Source: Pseudomonas chlororaphis subsp. aurantiaca (GTDB lineage Bacteria; Pseudomonadota; Gammaproteobacteria; Pseudomonadales; Pseudomonadaceae). From it: 64,000 bases of DNA. The notes below the pieces were generated by a model. The model made no database searches and had not been told where the DNA came from. It saw nothing but the letters and a program-made list of their open reading frames with translations. Position numbers and translations under genes: made by a program. The stretch covers positions 4,526,001-4,590,000 of the forward strand of contig NZ_CP059162.1 of the NCBI RefSeq assembly GCF_013466605.1, in the 5' to 3' direction. This document shows, piece by piece, positions 1-9,185 of this stretch (within the stretch, counting starts at the first letter, position 1; each line of letters starts with the position of its first letter).

Positions 1-51
1 GAACTGCTGGATACGGCGGTCACCCAGATCATGATGGCCCGGGATGCCTAG
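1..51 (+). CDS. 3' end of an unidentified gene
   Basis: The first 16 codons of the window stay open on the plus strand and end at a TAG at 49-51; the C-terminus reads ELLDTAVTQIMMARDA. The gene starts outside the window, so its family cannot be judged. It converges on the chemoreceptor gene, with two hairpins in the gap, which fits the end of a real gene. Confidence 0.4.
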   Translation, partial: ELLDTAVTQIMMARDA

Positions 52-67
52 AGTGCGTCCATGGATC

Positions 68-104
68 GGCGCTGAGTCGACTCAGCGCCGGCCTGAAAGC
101 CGGC
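68..104. terminator. Twin hairpins between convergent genes
   Basis: A perfect 9-bp inverted repeat (GGCGCTGAG/CTCAGCGCC, 68-76 and 81-89) partly overlaps a second one (GCCGGC/GCCGGC, 87-92 and 99-104). They lie between the gene ending at 51 and the convergent chemoreceptor stop at 118. No T-run follows on either strand, so this could be a terminator or a REP-like hairpin. Confidence 0.4.
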
Positions 105-117
105 ACCGCTGCCCCCG

Positions 118-1614
118 TTACTTATGAAACGTCTGCCCCAACGCCTCCAGCCGGATCGCGATCGGTGGCAGGCGCTGGCTGCTCAGGGCCAGGTTGCCCA
201 TGTCGTCGGCGGTGTTCTGGGCGATGGCCTGGACCGAGTGCAGGCGGCCGACTATGTCGAGGCTGGCGCTGGATTGCTCGCGGGTGGTGCTGACGATGCG
301 GCCGTTGAGTTGGTCGATATGCGAGATGTCGGCGCCGACGGCCTGGAACATCGCGGAGGCCTGGCGGCTGTCTTCGACGCAGCGCTGGGCGCCTTCGCGG
401 CTGTCGTGCATGGCTTCGGCGGCCTGGCGGCTGCCCTGTTGCAGGGCTTCGATGATGGTCTTGATTTCCTGGGTGGACAGCGCGGTGCGCTGGGCCAGGT
501 TGCGCACCTCATCGGCGACCACGGCGAAACCACGGCCCTGCTCGCCGGCACGGGCGGCCTCGATGGCGGCGTTGAGGGCCAGCAGGTTGGTCTGGGCGGC
601 GATGCTGCCGATCACTTCCAGCACGTTGCCGATCTGCTGCGCCTGCCCCGCCAGGCGCTGCACGGTTTCGTTGGTGCCGTTGATGCGTGACGCCAGCTGG
701 GTGATTTCCGCCTGGGCGCGATCGACACTTTGCTGGCCGAGGCTGATTTGCGCGCTGGCCTGGCCGGCGCGCTCGACCGCCTGCTCGACGTGCACGGCGA
801 TGTCGCCCATGGCATCGCCCATGCGCTGCATGGAGCCGGTCATCTGGGTGATTTCCGTCAACTGATGCTGGGCCCCCTGCTCCAGGGTCTGGCTGGTTTT
901 CGCCAGGTCCTGGCCCAGTTCGCGCAGGCCGTGGGTGTCGCGCACCACGCCATCCACCAGCGCGGTGATCTGCTGCATGAAATGGTCGAAACGCTGGGCC
1001 AGCGACACATGCACCTTGCCGCTCTCGCCCTGATGAACCTCGACGGTCAACTGGGAGGTGGCGGCGAGCATCTTGTCCAGCATGTCCTGGCTCTCCACCG
1101 CGTCGGCATGGCTGTGCACCGCCAGGTACAGCAGGATCACCGTCTCCACCACCACATAGAAGGCGTGCACCGCCACCATGCCGAAACCGCCGTGATGGGC
1201 CATGACGTAGACAGGAAAACCTTGGTGCTGCAGCACATGAAACACCACGTGATGCAGGGCGATGGTCACCGCCGCCAGGAGAATCGGCAGCCAGTCGCGA
1301 TAGAAGGTCAGCACCGCCAGCAGCACGAAAATACCGAAGTGCGCTTCGATCAAACCCTTGGCCTGGTTGATGTGCAACGCCGCCATGAGCATGAAGCCGA
1401 TGGCGATGCAGCAGCGCATCAGGCGCGTGCCGCTGATGGCGCGGTACAGCAGGCTCAGCACCAGGGTCGTGCCGCCGCCCACCAGCAGCGCCTGGGTGAA
1501 GGTGTCGTGCCAGAACGCCAGGCCCAGCGCATAGGCGAACATCAGCCAGATCAGGCCCATCATGATGCGGTCGGCTTTGCGGTAATGCTCGAGAAAACGC
1601 GGGGGGAAAGCCAT
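118..1614 (-). CDS. Methyl-accepting chemotaxis protein with multi-pass N-terminal sensor
   Basis: This 498-residue chemoreceptor would pass a signal to CheW/CheA at the inner membrane. Residues 1-175 hold about six hydrophobic segments with almost no periplasmic loop, so sensing probably occurs within the membrane or at short loops rather than in a PAS or four-helix periplasmic domain. The C-terminal half is the MCP signalling coiled coil, with the conserved hairpin tip ([20 protein letters not shown], then [17 protein letters not shown]). No clear HAMP domain is seen; a linker of about 30 residues joins the two parts. A GGAG about 9 nt upstream supports the ATG at 1614. The ligand is unknown. 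The family call is secure. Confidence 0.93.
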   Translation of the reverse strand: MAFPPRFLEHYRKADRIMMGLIWLMFAYALGLAFWHDTFTQALLVGGGTTLVLSLLYRAISGTRLMRCCIAIGFMLMAALHINQAKGLIEAHFGIFVLLAVLTFYRDWLPILLAAVTIALHHVVFHVLQHQGFPVYVMAHHGGFGMVAVHAFYVVVETVILLYLAVHSHADAVESQDMLDKMLAATSQLTVEVHQGESGKVHVSLAQRFDHFMQQITALVDGVVRDTHGLRELGQDLAKTSQTLEQGAQHQLTEITQMTGSMQRMGDAMGDIAVHVEQAVERAGQASAQISLGQQSVDRAQAEITQLASRINGTNETVQRLAGQAQQIGNVLEVIGSIAAQTNLLALNAAIEAARAGEQGRGFAVVADEVRNLAQRTALSTQEIKTIIEALQQGSRQAAEAMHDSREGAQRCVEDSRQASAMFQAVGADISHIDQLNGRIVSTTREQSSASLDIVGRLHSVQAIAQNTADDMGNLALSSQRLPPIAIRLEALGQTFHK

Positions 1615-1917
1615 GCACTCTTACTCCATGTACGTGACGGGAAGAAAAACGGCAGAGGGCAAAACGGGATGACCGCCTTCGGCGAGCGGTTCAGTCAGCA
1701 ACGATAGTGGCAAATAGCCAAGTTCGCCTTTCAACTATCGACATGGCCACAGCTTTCTTGACGCCGGGCCGCGGGGAATCGGGCCGCAGGTGGGCAAAGT
1801 CGGGAGATTGGCGGGAATGCCATGAAGGGCGGAATGGGCGGGGGACGAGCGACAGCGGCGAGACGGATCCCGCCGACGCGCCACCCGGCAGGGCGACGCG
1901 CAGCGGTCCGCGTGTTG
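1615..1917. other. Intergenic, no gene seen
   Basis: This 303-bp stretch lies between the 3' end of the TonB receptor and the start of the chemoreceptor, both on the minus strand. It should carry the receptor's terminator and the chemoreceptor promoter. I could not pick out a convincing example of either. Confidence 0.5.
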
Positions 1918-4053
1918 TCAGAAGGTCACGCTGGCGCTCAGGCGTGCGGTGCGTGGTTCGCCGACGTTGACCTGCAGCTGGCTGCCGGTGGACGACGGGT
2001 AGTACTGCTTGTCGAACAGGTTGTCGACGTTGAACTGCAGGCTGGTTTTGTAACCGAACAGCGGCGCTTCCCAGCGCACGAAGGCATCGGCCACGGTGTA
2101 GCTGCTGAGCCAGAAATCGTTGGCGTTGTTGGCCGCGCGCTCGCCGACATAACGGGCACCGCCGCCCGCGTGCCAGGCGCCGAACTCCGCGGGCACGTTG
2201 AGGTGGTGGCTCAGGTACAGGCTGGCGGTGTGCTTGGGGGCGTTGGCCAGACGGTGACCTTCGTTGCTCGGGTCGTCGAGGATTTCCGTGTGGTTGTAGG
2301 CGTAGGTGCCGATCAGGTCCCAGCGCTCGGCGATGCGCCCGGTGACGTCCAGCTCCACGCCCTGGGAACCGACCTTGCCGGCGGCTTCAGAAAGGCTCAC
2401 GCCATTGACCGTGGTGGTGGTCACCACGTTCTTCTTCTCGATGTCGTACAGCGCCAGGTTGATGTTCAGGCCCGGCAGCGGATCGTACTTGGCCCCCACC
2501 TCGTAGCTGCGGCCTTCTTCCGGATCGAAGGTCTTGCCGGCGTCGTCTACATCGGTGTTGGGCTTGAACGAACGGCTGTAGTTGCCGTACAGCGACAGGC
2601 TGTCGGTGGCCTTGAACACCAGGCCGAGGAACGGCACGAAGGTGTCGCCATTGCTGTCGCGGTTGACCTTGTAGCTGCGGCCCAGGCCCTGGTCGCTGTA
2701 CTGGTCGTAATGCTGCTGGCGACCGCCGAAGACCAGGATCCACTGGTCGTCCAGGTGCCAATTGTCCTTGAAATACACCGAGCTCGAGGTCAGCTGGTTG
2801 CGCAGGTTGCTTTGGGTGGCGCTGACCAGGCTCGGCTCGGCCAGCTTGCCGTAGACCGGCGAGGTGATGTTGAAACCACCCTGGGCGGTGTTGCGGTAGG
2901 TCTTGCCGCGGTACTGGTCGGAGTGCTCGCTGTCGACGCCCACCAGCAGGTCATGGCGCTGGCCGAACAGTTCCTGCTGGCCGATGAAGTCCCAGCTGGC
3001 GTAGCGGGTCTCGTCGTCGTAGTGGGCACCGTTGGCGGCTCGGCGCAGGGTGTTGCCGGTCAAGCTGTTGGGCTGGGCGATCGACAGGCTGTAGCGGTCG
3101 TTGTTCCAGCCGTAGGTGACGCGGGTTTTCCAGGCGTCGCTCAGCTGGTACTCGAAGCGCGCGCTGGCCACTTCGCGGATGCCGACGCTTTTCGCCCAGC
3201 GTTCGTCCAGGCGCTTGTCGTAGTCGATGTCCGCCGGATGCCCGTTGGTGAACACGGTGCCACGGTCGAAGGGGCTGGAGTAGTCGCTGTATTCGTAGTT
3301 CAGGGTCAGGCTGGCGCGCTCGCCGGTCCAGGTCAGCGACGGCGCCACCAGGGTATGCTCGTTGACCCCGTAGTTGCGCCAGTAGTCTTCATGGCCGCGC
3401 TCGGCGATCAGGCGGTAGGCCAGGCCGGTATCGCCCAGGGGCCCGGTGGTGTCCAGGGCCATGGTGCCGCCGCCTTCGCTGTAGGCCGAGCCGCTGAGTG
3501 TGGTGCTTTGGGTGTATTCCGGCTGTTTGCTGATGATGTTGATCAGCCCGCCCGGCTCCAGCGCGCCGTAGAGCATCGACGCCGGGCCCTTGAGCACTTC
3601 GACCCGCTCGGTGGTGGCGCTGAAGTTCTGCCCCAGGTTGGAGCGCACGCCGTCGCGCAGGATCGAGCCGTCGTCGTTGGTGCCGAAACCGCGCTTGACC
3701 AGCGAGTCCCTGGAACCGCCCAGAGTGTTGCCCTGGCTGACGCCGCTGACGAACTTCATGGCGTCGTTCAGCGAGCGCACCTGATAGTCGGCCAGGGTCT
3801 GCTGGGTCACCACGTTGATCGACTGCGCCTCCTCCTTGATCGGCACATTGCTTTTGCTCGCCGTGCTGGCTTGCGACGTGGTGTAGCCGGTGTCCTGGCT
3901 GAGGCGATCGGCCTGGATATCGGTGGTCGGCAGTTCGACTGCCTCCTGTGCCCACAGCGGGCTGGCGACCAGACAGCAGGACAGTGTCGGCAACATGCGT
4001 TTGATCAGGGTGTTACGGCGGGCACGCGGACAGGATGACTTCAAGGTGTGCAC
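1918..4053 (-). CDS. TonB-dependent ferric-siderophore receptor
   Basis: Outer-membrane beta-barrel of about 711 residues that would import a ferric siderophore using TonB/ExbBD energy. After a signal peptide ending near SPLWA-QE comes the plug domain (INVVTQQTLADYQVRSLNDA, then RGFGTNDDGSILRDGVR and VEVLKGPASMLYGALEPGG), followed by a long barrel ending in an aromatic C-terminus (SASVTF). The order and motifs are those of the TonB-siderophore receptor subfamily (ferrichrome/ferrioxamine-like). No N-terminal FecA-type signalling extension is visible, so it should not drive an ECF sigma factor. The start is uncertain: GTG at 4053 or ATG at 3996, neither with a good ribosome binding site. A Fur box lies upstream. 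The ligand cannot be told. Confidence 0.92.
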   Translation of the reverse strand: MHTLKSSCPRARRNTLIKRMLPTLSCCLVASPLWAQEAVELPTTDIQADRLSQDTGYTTSQASTASKSNVPIKEEAQSINVVTQQTLADYQVRSLNDAMKFVSGVSQGNTLGGSRDSLVKRGFGTNDDGSILRDGVRSNLGQNFSATTERVEVLKGPASMLYGALEPGGLINIISKQPEYTQSTTLSGSAYSEGGGTMALDTTGPLGDTGLAYRLIAERGHEDYWRNYGVNEHTLVAPSLTWTGERASLTLNYEYSDYSSPFDRGTVFTNGHPADIDYDKRLDERWAKSVGIREVASARFEYQLSDAWKTRVTYGWNNDRYSLSIAQPNSLTGNTLRRAANGAHYDDETRYASWDFIGQQELFGQRHDLLVGVDSEHSDQYRGKTYRNTAQGGFNITSPVYGKLAEPSLVSATQSNLRNQLTSSSVYFKDNWHLDDQWILVFGGRQQHYDQYSDQGLGRSYKVNRDSNGDTFVPFLGLVFKATDSLSLYGNYSRSFKPNTDVDDAGKTFDPEEGRSYEVGAKYDPLPGLNINLALYDIEKKNVVTTTTVNGVSLSEAAGKVGSQGVELDVTGRIAERWDLIGTYAYNHTEILDDPSNEGHRLANAPKHTASLYLSHHLNVPAEFGAWHAGGGARYVGERAANNANDFWLSSYTVADAFVRWEAPLFGYKTSLQFNVDNLFDKQYYPSSTGSQLQVNVGEPRTARLSASVTF

Positions 4054-4076
4054 TCAAGGGAGGGAAGGATATTAAT

Positions 4077-4095
4077 AGCAATGATTATCATTGTA
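4077..4095 (-). promoter_or_regulatory. Fur box upstream of the siderophore receptor
   Basis: The core CAATGAT-T-ATCATTG (4079-4093) is a perfect 7-1-7 palindrome. Its central 13 bases match 12 of 13 in the Fur 19-mer consensus. It lies 24 bp before the receptor's first possible start codon, in an AT-rich patch. Iron-dependent repression by Fur is the natural reading. Confidence 0.85.
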
Positions 4096-4194
4096 ATCAG
4101 CGCCCGATTCTCAGTAAATCCCCTTGCCCACGGGAGTTGGCGCTTTTTTAATCCTCCTCCCGAGCAACACCGGGGCTGATGGCCAGTCGGCCTG

Positions 4195-5100
4195 TCACTG
4201 CGCCACGGCCTGGGTCAGATGATCGATCAGGGCCCGCGCCGCCGCCGACAGCTGGCGATGCGGCGGGTAGATCACCGAGAACGGCCGCGAACGACCGCCC
4301 GCCTCCGGCAGCAGCGCCACCAGGCGGCCGCTGGCGATCCGTTCGCGGACGATGAATTCATAGGTCTGGCAGATGCCCATGCCGTGCTCGGCCAGGGACA
4401 CGATGCCCAGCACATCGTCGGCCACCTGGATATTCGCCTGGGGTGTCCACTCCAGGTCCCGCCCGTGCTCGCGCAGCAGCCAGGCACCGACCCGGCCGCT
4501 GCTGGGCATGATGAACGGCAGGCAGGCATGGGCCGCCAGGTCCTCCAGGCGCCGTGGCGTGCCGGCGCGTCGCAGGTAGTCGAGGGACGCCACCAGGCAC
4601 AGCGGCGCGTCCTCCAGCTTGCGCCCGATCAGGCCGCTGTCGGGCAACTGGCCGAGGCGGATCGCCAGGTCGTAACCTTCGGCCACCAGGTCGACATTGC
4701 GGTTACTGATGCTCAGCTCGATGCGCACCTGCGGGTATTGCCGGGCAAAGCCGCCAAGCAGCGCCGGCAGCCGGTAATGGCCGTAGGTAGTCGGCACGCT
4801 CAGGCGCACCCGGCCGTTCAGCTCGCCCTCCTGGCCCTGGATGCTGCGTTCCGCGCCGTCGATCAACTCGAACGCCGCGCGCGACTGTTCCAGGTACAAC
4901 AGGCCGGCCTCAGTCAGGCTCAAGCGCCTTGTGGTGCGGCGCAGCAGTTGCACGCCCAGGCGCGCCTCCAGCCGGGAAATCGCCCGGCTGACCACCGACG
5001 GGGTGGTGCCCAGCGCCACCGCGCCGGCACTCAACGAGCCCTTCTCCACCACGCTGACGAACACCTCGACGTCAGCCAGATAATCGAATCGGCGACTCAC
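4195..5100 (-). CDS. LysR-family transcriptional regulator
   Basis: A 301-residue LTTR with an N-terminal winged helix (FVSVVEKGSLSAGAVALG, then SRAISRLEARLGVQLLRRTT) and a C-terminal substrate-binding domain. The sub-type (RLSLTEAG, LNGRVRLSVPTTYG, IELSISNRNVDLVAEGYDLAIR) is the common AaeR/DmlR-like group. The GTG at 5100 is chosen because GGAGG sits 5 nt upstream at 5106-5110; the frame stays open far upstream but without coding character. It is divergent from the DJ-1/PfpI gene at 5221, its most likely target. The inducer is unknown. Confidence 0.9.
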   Translation of the reverse strand: MSRRFDYLADVEVFVSVVEKGSLSAGAVALGTTPSVVSRAISRLEARLGVQLLRRTTRRLSLTEAGLLYLEQSRAAFELIDGAERSIQGQEGELNGRVRLSVPTTYGHYRLPALLGGFARQYPQVRIELSISNRNVDLVAEGYDLAIRLGQLPDSGLIGRKLEDAPLCLVASLDYLRRAGTPRRLEDLAAHACLPFIMPSSGRVGAWLLREHGRDLEWTPQANIQVADDVLGIVSLAEHGMGICQTYEFIVRERIASGRLVALLPEAGGRSRPFSVIYPPHRQLSAAARALIDHLTQAVAQ

Positions 5101-5220
5101 CTTAACCTCCAGGGAACAAGTGATTTCCAGTGGCGCGAGTTTATCGCCCACAGGGGCATGAATACAGTGAATCACCCGTCGGCTACCGCCGGCTCCCTGA
5201 CCTACACCCTGGAAACCAAC

Positions 5221-6081
5221 ATGCGCCCACTCAGTACCCTCGCTCTTGCCATGAGCATCACCGCCGCCACCTTCAACGCCCAGGCCGGAAACGTCCTGGT
5301 GATGCTCTCGGACTCCGACCACCTCGACCTCAAGGACGGCAAGGTGTTTTCCACCGGTTTCTATCTCAACGAACTGATGCAGCCGGTGAAACAGCTGCTC
5401 GACGCCGGCCACTCGGTAACCTTCGCCACCCCGCAGGGCAAGGCGCCGACCCTGGACCGCTCCTCCACCGACAAGATGTACTTCAACAACGATGTCGCCG
5501 CGCTGCAGGCGCACCAGGCGCTGCTCGACCAGTTGAAAATCACCTCCCCCGGCGAATCGCCGGTGATCAGCCTGGCCCGGGTCGAGCAGATCGGCTACGA
5601 GCATTTCGATGCGTTGTACGTGCCCGGTGGCCACGCGCCGATGCAGGACCTGCTGCACAGCCCCGAGCTGGGCCGGCTGCTGAGCAACTTCCACCAGAAC
5701 AACAAGACCACCGCCCTGGTCTGCCACGGCCCGATCGCCCTGCTGTCGACCCTGCCCCAGGCGCAAGACTTCACCCGACAACTGGCCAGCGGCGGCAAGG
5801 CCAGCGCCCAGGGCTGGATCTACGCCGGCTACCAGTTCACGGTGATCAGCAACCAGGAAGAGGAATTGGCCAAGGGTCTGCTGGACGGCGGCGCCATGCG
5901 TTTCTATCCGCAAACCGCCCTGGAGCAGGCCGGCGGCCTGTACCGCAGCAACCGCTCGCCGTGGAGCGAAAACGTGGTGATTGACCGCGAGCTGGTGACC
6001 GGGCAGAACCCGGGCTCGGCCCAGGGCGTGGCCAAGGTGTTGCTCGAACGCTTGCAGGAGCGCGCCGGCAAAGGCGCATAA
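5221..6081 (+). CDS. Exported DJ-1/PfpI-family protein
   Basis: A 286-residue protein of the class I glutamine amidotransferase-like/DJ-1 superfamily. It begins with a signal peptide (residues 1 to about 22, cleaved near NAQA-GN), then a flavodoxin-like fold containing the nucleophile elbow ALVCHGPIALL, whose Cys is the predicted catalytic residue, preceded by DALYVPGGHAPM. Members act as chaperones/glyoxalases or isonitrile hydratase-like enzymes; periplasmic location is unusual for the family. It is divergently transcribed from the LysR regulator, with 120 bp between. The exact reaction is unknown. The ATG at 5221 fits the signal peptide but has no strong ribosome binding site. Confidence 0.85.
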   Translation: MRPLSTLALAMSITAATFNAQAGNVLVMLSDSDHLDLKDGKVFSTGFYLNELMQPVKQLLDAGHSVTFATPQGKAPTLDRSSTDKMYFNNDVAALQAHQALLDQLKITSPGESPVISLARVEQIGYEHFDALYVPGGHAPMQDLLHSPELGRLLSNFHQNNKTTALVCHGPIALLSTLPQAQDFTRQLASGGKASAQGWIYAGYQFTVISNQEEELAKGLLDGGAMRFYPQTALEQAGGLYRSNRSPWSENVVIDRELVTGQNPGSAQGVAKVLLERLQERAGKGA

Positions 6082-6192
6082 AGAGCGGCGGATCCGACGA
6101 GCTGGCATGACGCCAGCCGTCTGCCGCCGCACTTGTTGTCTACGCTCAAATCGACAGCCCGAAAGGAATCCCGTACTCGCCAGGAGGTGCCC

Positions 6193-8367
6193 ATGAGCAA
6201 GACACCAGATGCCGTTGCCAGTGCCCGTAGAAGCAACATGGCCAAAGCCCTGGAGCGCTGGAACCGACAAGCCGGCACCCGCACCGCATCGCTGTCGCGC
6301 ATCCGCGAACTGGGCCCGGGCGCCGGCGATTCACCGCAGCAACTGGCCAAGTGGGTCGCCCGCGAGAACGCCCGTGCCATGTTGACCCGGGCCGGGCTGG
6401 AACGCCGGATCGGCACCTGGGACCCGACCTTCTACGCCCCCAGCGAGGCCGCCCGCCAGGCGGCAAGGCCGGTGGCGCGGCTGGTCAACGCACCACGCCC
6501 GGGCACGGTGGTCGAGGGTTTCGCCACCGGTTTCCTGGTCTCGCCCAGCCTGTTGCTGACCAACCAGCATGTGTTTCCCCGGTATGTGGATGCGGTGGAC
6601 TGCGCCGCCAATTTTCTCTACGAAAGGCAGGAGCGCGGCATCAACGAAGGCACCTACTTCAACCTGCAGCCGGACCAGTTCTACTTCGCCGACGAGGCGC
6701 TGGACTTCTGCCTGGTGGCCATTTCCGCGCAGGGCACGCGCGGCGAGGCACTGTCGGACTACGGCTGCATCCGCCTGATCGAAGCCACCGGCAAGACCTT
6801 GCGTGGCCGGCCGATGAACATCATTCAGCACCCCGATGGCGGCCCGCGCCAGTACGCCACCACCCACAACCGGCTGCTGGACATTCTCGACCAGGGTTTC
6901 CTGCACTACGAAACCGACACCACCGAAGGCGCCTCCGGCTCCCCGGTGTTCAGCGACAACTGGGAGCTGATCGCCCTGCACCACTGCGGCATTCCCAGGA
7001 CCGACGAAGCCGGCAACATCCTCAAGACCGACCACAGCCTCTGGAACCCCGAGGGGGACGAGGAAAGCACGGTGGACTGGGTGGCCAACGAGGGCACCCG
7101 GGTCAGCAGCATCGTCGGCGCGCTCAAGGCCCTGCAACTGAGCGGCAGGCCGGCCGAACTGCTGGCCCAGCTCATGGAGCAGACCGCCGACCCGCTGGCC
7201 GCGCTCAGCGTCAACGAAGCGGTGACCGTTACGCCGCACCGCCCAGGCATGGCCGATAGGTCGCAGAACATCTTTCATATCTCCGGCCCCACCACCATCA
7301 ACATCGTCAGCCAAGCCGCGGACAGCCCGGCAAGCATTACCTCTACCCTGAGCGTGGCGCCGGCCGAGCCGGTATCAACCGACCCCGCTCCGGCAGTCGC
7401 GGCCCTGGAAAAGACCCTGACCTTCGACCTCGACTACGAGGCCCGCCCCGGCTACGACCCGGGCTTTCTCGGGGTGCCGGTCCCGCCGCCCTTCGTCGAG
7501 GGCGACCAGCTGACCCAGCTCTACCGCGTCGGCGACTACCGCGAACATGCCGCCTCGGCGCGCAATGTGCCGGCCATGAGGCTCTCCCACCTGGACGACG
7601 ACGCCCCGCTGGAGCTGCCTTATCACCGCTATTCGCTGGTGATGAACAAGAAGTACCGCATGCCGATGTGGGCTGCCTCCAATGCCGACTACCGGCCCGA
7701 GGTCCGTGGCGATGCGCGGGGCCGCCGGGGCTTCGGCGGCGAAAGCTGGCGCCTCGACCGCCGGGTGCCGAGCCGCTACCAACTGACCAACAGCGACATC
7801 TACGCGCCGGCCGGCAACTTCGATCGCGGCCATATCGTGCGCCGCGAAGACAGCTGTTGGGGCCAGCCGGGGATCGACACCGAGTACGCCAACGCCGACA
7901 CCTACCACTGGACCAACTGCACGCCGCAGCATGAGCTATTCAACCAGGAGTCGCCCGACGGCGCCCAATACCGCAATCGCAAAGGCATCTGGGGGTACTT
8001 CGAGGGCGAGCTGGCCGAACAGATCGAGGCCGGGGGCGGCCAGGCCGTCATCTTTGCCGGCCCGGTGCTGGGGGACTCCTGCGTCGAGCAGGACTTCGGC
8101 AAGGGCCCGGTGCATTACCCGACCCGCTTCTGGAAAATCGTCATCGTGCCCAAGGACGAATCGCGAACCCCGGAACTGTTGGCCTATGGCTTCCTGTTCG
8201 ATCAGAGCGAGGTGATCAAGGAGTTCGGTCTCGACGTTCAGGAAGCCGCGCTGGACCTGGCCAAGGCCTTCCAGAAGCAGAGGGCGACGCTGGCGGACAT
8301 CTGCCAGATGGCGGGCATTTCCCTGGCCCCCTCGATCATGGCCGCCGACCAGCACAAGCCGGGCTGA
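6193..8367 (+). CDS. Trypsin-like serine protease fused to DNA/RNA non-specific endonuclease (NUC)
   Basis: A 724-residue two-enzyme protein. Residues 1-100 are charged and mostly helical. Residues about 105-310 form a trypsin-like fold with a full apparent triad: His126 (LLLTNQHVF), Asp171 (EALDFCLVAI) and Ser248 (TEGASGSPVF). Residues about 340-405 are a low-complexity linker holding a short beta-prone stretch (about 358-373). Residues about 410-700 are an Endonuclease_NS/NUC domain with the catalytic DRGH motif (544-547) and a Mg-site-like TNCTPQ (N575). No signal peptide or membrane segment is present, so a secreted digestive role is unlikely. AGGAGG 6 nt before the ATG fixes the start. 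Neighbours suggest no pathway. A cytoplasmic conflict effector (for example anti-phage) is inference only. Confidence 0.88.
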   Translation: MSKTPDAVASARRSNMAKALERWNRQAGTRTASLSRIRELGPGAGDSPQQLAKWVARENARAMLTRAGLERRIGTWDPTFYAPSEAARQAARPVARLVNAPRPGTVVEGFATGFLVSPSLLLTNQHVFPRYVDAVDCAANFLYERQERGINEGTYFNLQPDQFYFADEALDFCLVAISAQGTRGEALSDYGCIRLIEATGKTLRGRPMNIIQHPDGGPRQYATTHNRLLDILDQGFLHYETDTTEGASGSPVFSDNWELIALHHCGIPRTDEAGNILKTDHSLWNPEGDEESTVDWVANEGTRVSSIVGALKALQLSGRPAELLAQLMEQTADPLAALSVNEAVTVTPHRPGMADRSQNIFHISGPTTINIVSQAADSPASITSTLSVAPAEPVSTDPAPAVAALEKTLTFDLDYEARPGYDPGFLGVPVPPPFVEGDQLTQLYRVGDYREHAASARNVPAMRLSHLDDDAPLELPYHRYSLVMNKKYRMPMWAASNADYRPEVRGDARGRRGFGGESWRLDRRVPSRYQLTNSDIYAPAGNFDRGHIVRREDSCWGQPGIDTEYANADTYHWTNCTPQHELFNQESPDGAQYRNRKGIWGYFEGELAEQIEAGGGQAVIFAGPVLGDSCVEQDFGKGPVHYPTRFWKIVIVPKDESRTPELLAYGFLFDQSEVIKEFGLDVQEAALDLAKAFQKQRATLADICQMAGISLAPSIMAADQHKPG

Positions 8368-8393
8368 GCGTGCGGCTCAAGGGCTGAGCGGCC

Positions 8394-9080
8394 TCAGTCC
8401 TGTCCCAGGCGCTCGCGGACCAGCGCCTGGGCGTTGCGGGTCATCTGGTCCAGGTGGCGGTCGCGCTGTTTTTCGGCATCGAGCATCGCCCGCTTGCCAT
8501 GCTTTTGCAGCAGGTAGCTGTGAATCTGCCGCACCTCCAGCGAGCGATAGATCGGCGCCGCGTCCAGCAGGCCCATCAAACCGTCGGTGGCGTGATCGCG
8601 GGTGTTCATCAGCACCTGCGGACCGCGCACGCCCAGCACCTGGAAGCCCAGCGCTTCGAACCAGGGCACCTTGCCCGCCGCGCAGGTCAGTTCGGCATGG
8701 GGGTAGCGCTCGCGCATCCGTGCCAGCAGCGAACGGGCGATCCCCTGCCGGCGATGGCTGGCACGCACCGCCATATAGGCCACGCCGCACGCCTCGGGAT
8801 CGTCCTTGACCGGCAGGTACAGCACAAAACCCAGCACCTGTTCTGGATCGTCATCGTCGCTGGCCACCAGCAGCTCCACGGCGATGCCCCGGGAGCCGTC
8901 CAGGGCCTGCAGGTACAGATGCACTTCGTAGCCGATGGCGTACTGGTAGATGTTGTACAGCAGGTTGCTGGGCGGGATCGCTACCGCGCTGATGTCGGTC
9001 AGGTAATCAACCACCATCTGCAGGATCTGGCTGTTGACGGCCTCCGGGCACGGGGTCTGAAAGTGGTTGATAGTGGGCAT
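8394..9080 (-). CDS. GNAT-family N-acetyltransferase
   Basis: A 228-residue protein with a GNAT core in its middle. VLGFVLYLP and GVAYMAVRASHRRQGIARSL (about residues 105-145) form beta-4 and the acetyl-CoA pyrophosphate loop (motif A, RRQGIA), followed by the WFEALGFQVLGVRGP motif B region. The first ~60 residues and the charged C-terminal ~60 residues lie outside the core. The substrate is unknown. The ATG at 9080 was preferred to longer frames because the upstream stretch lacks family character. It converges on the protease-nuclease gene with only 26 bp between. Confidence 0.82.
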   Translation of the reverse strand: MPTINHFQTPCPEAVNSQILQMVVDYLTDISAVAIPPSNLLYNIYQYAIGYEVHLYLQALDGSRGIAVELLVASDDDDPEQVLGFVLYLPVKDDPEACGVAYMAVRASHRRQGIARSLLARMRERYPHAELTCAAGKVPWFEALGFQVLGVRGPQVLMNTRDHATDGLMGLLDAAPIYRSLEVRQIHSYLLQKHGKRAMLDAEKQRDRHLDQMTRNAQALVRERLGQD

Positions 9081-9185
9081 TGCGCGGAGGGCTCCAAAGG
9101 TTGAGGCACGCCTGGACAGCAGGTGTCGGCGGCGGGCCGGGCATGATACCTGTTGTCGCACTATGGCCGTACCGCGATCTGCTTC

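Noticed and set aside
1822-4038. Long plus-strand open frame opposite the TonB receptor
   Set aside because: It mirrors the receptor gene codon for codon, has Val/Gln/His-rich low-information sequence and no family signature; a by-product of high GC.
4195-6270. 691-codon minus-strand frame joining the LysR gene to DNA opposite the DJ-1 gene
   Set aside because: The LysR part starts properly at GTG 5100 with its own ribosome binding site; the extension is the promoter plus the antisense of a real exported protein.
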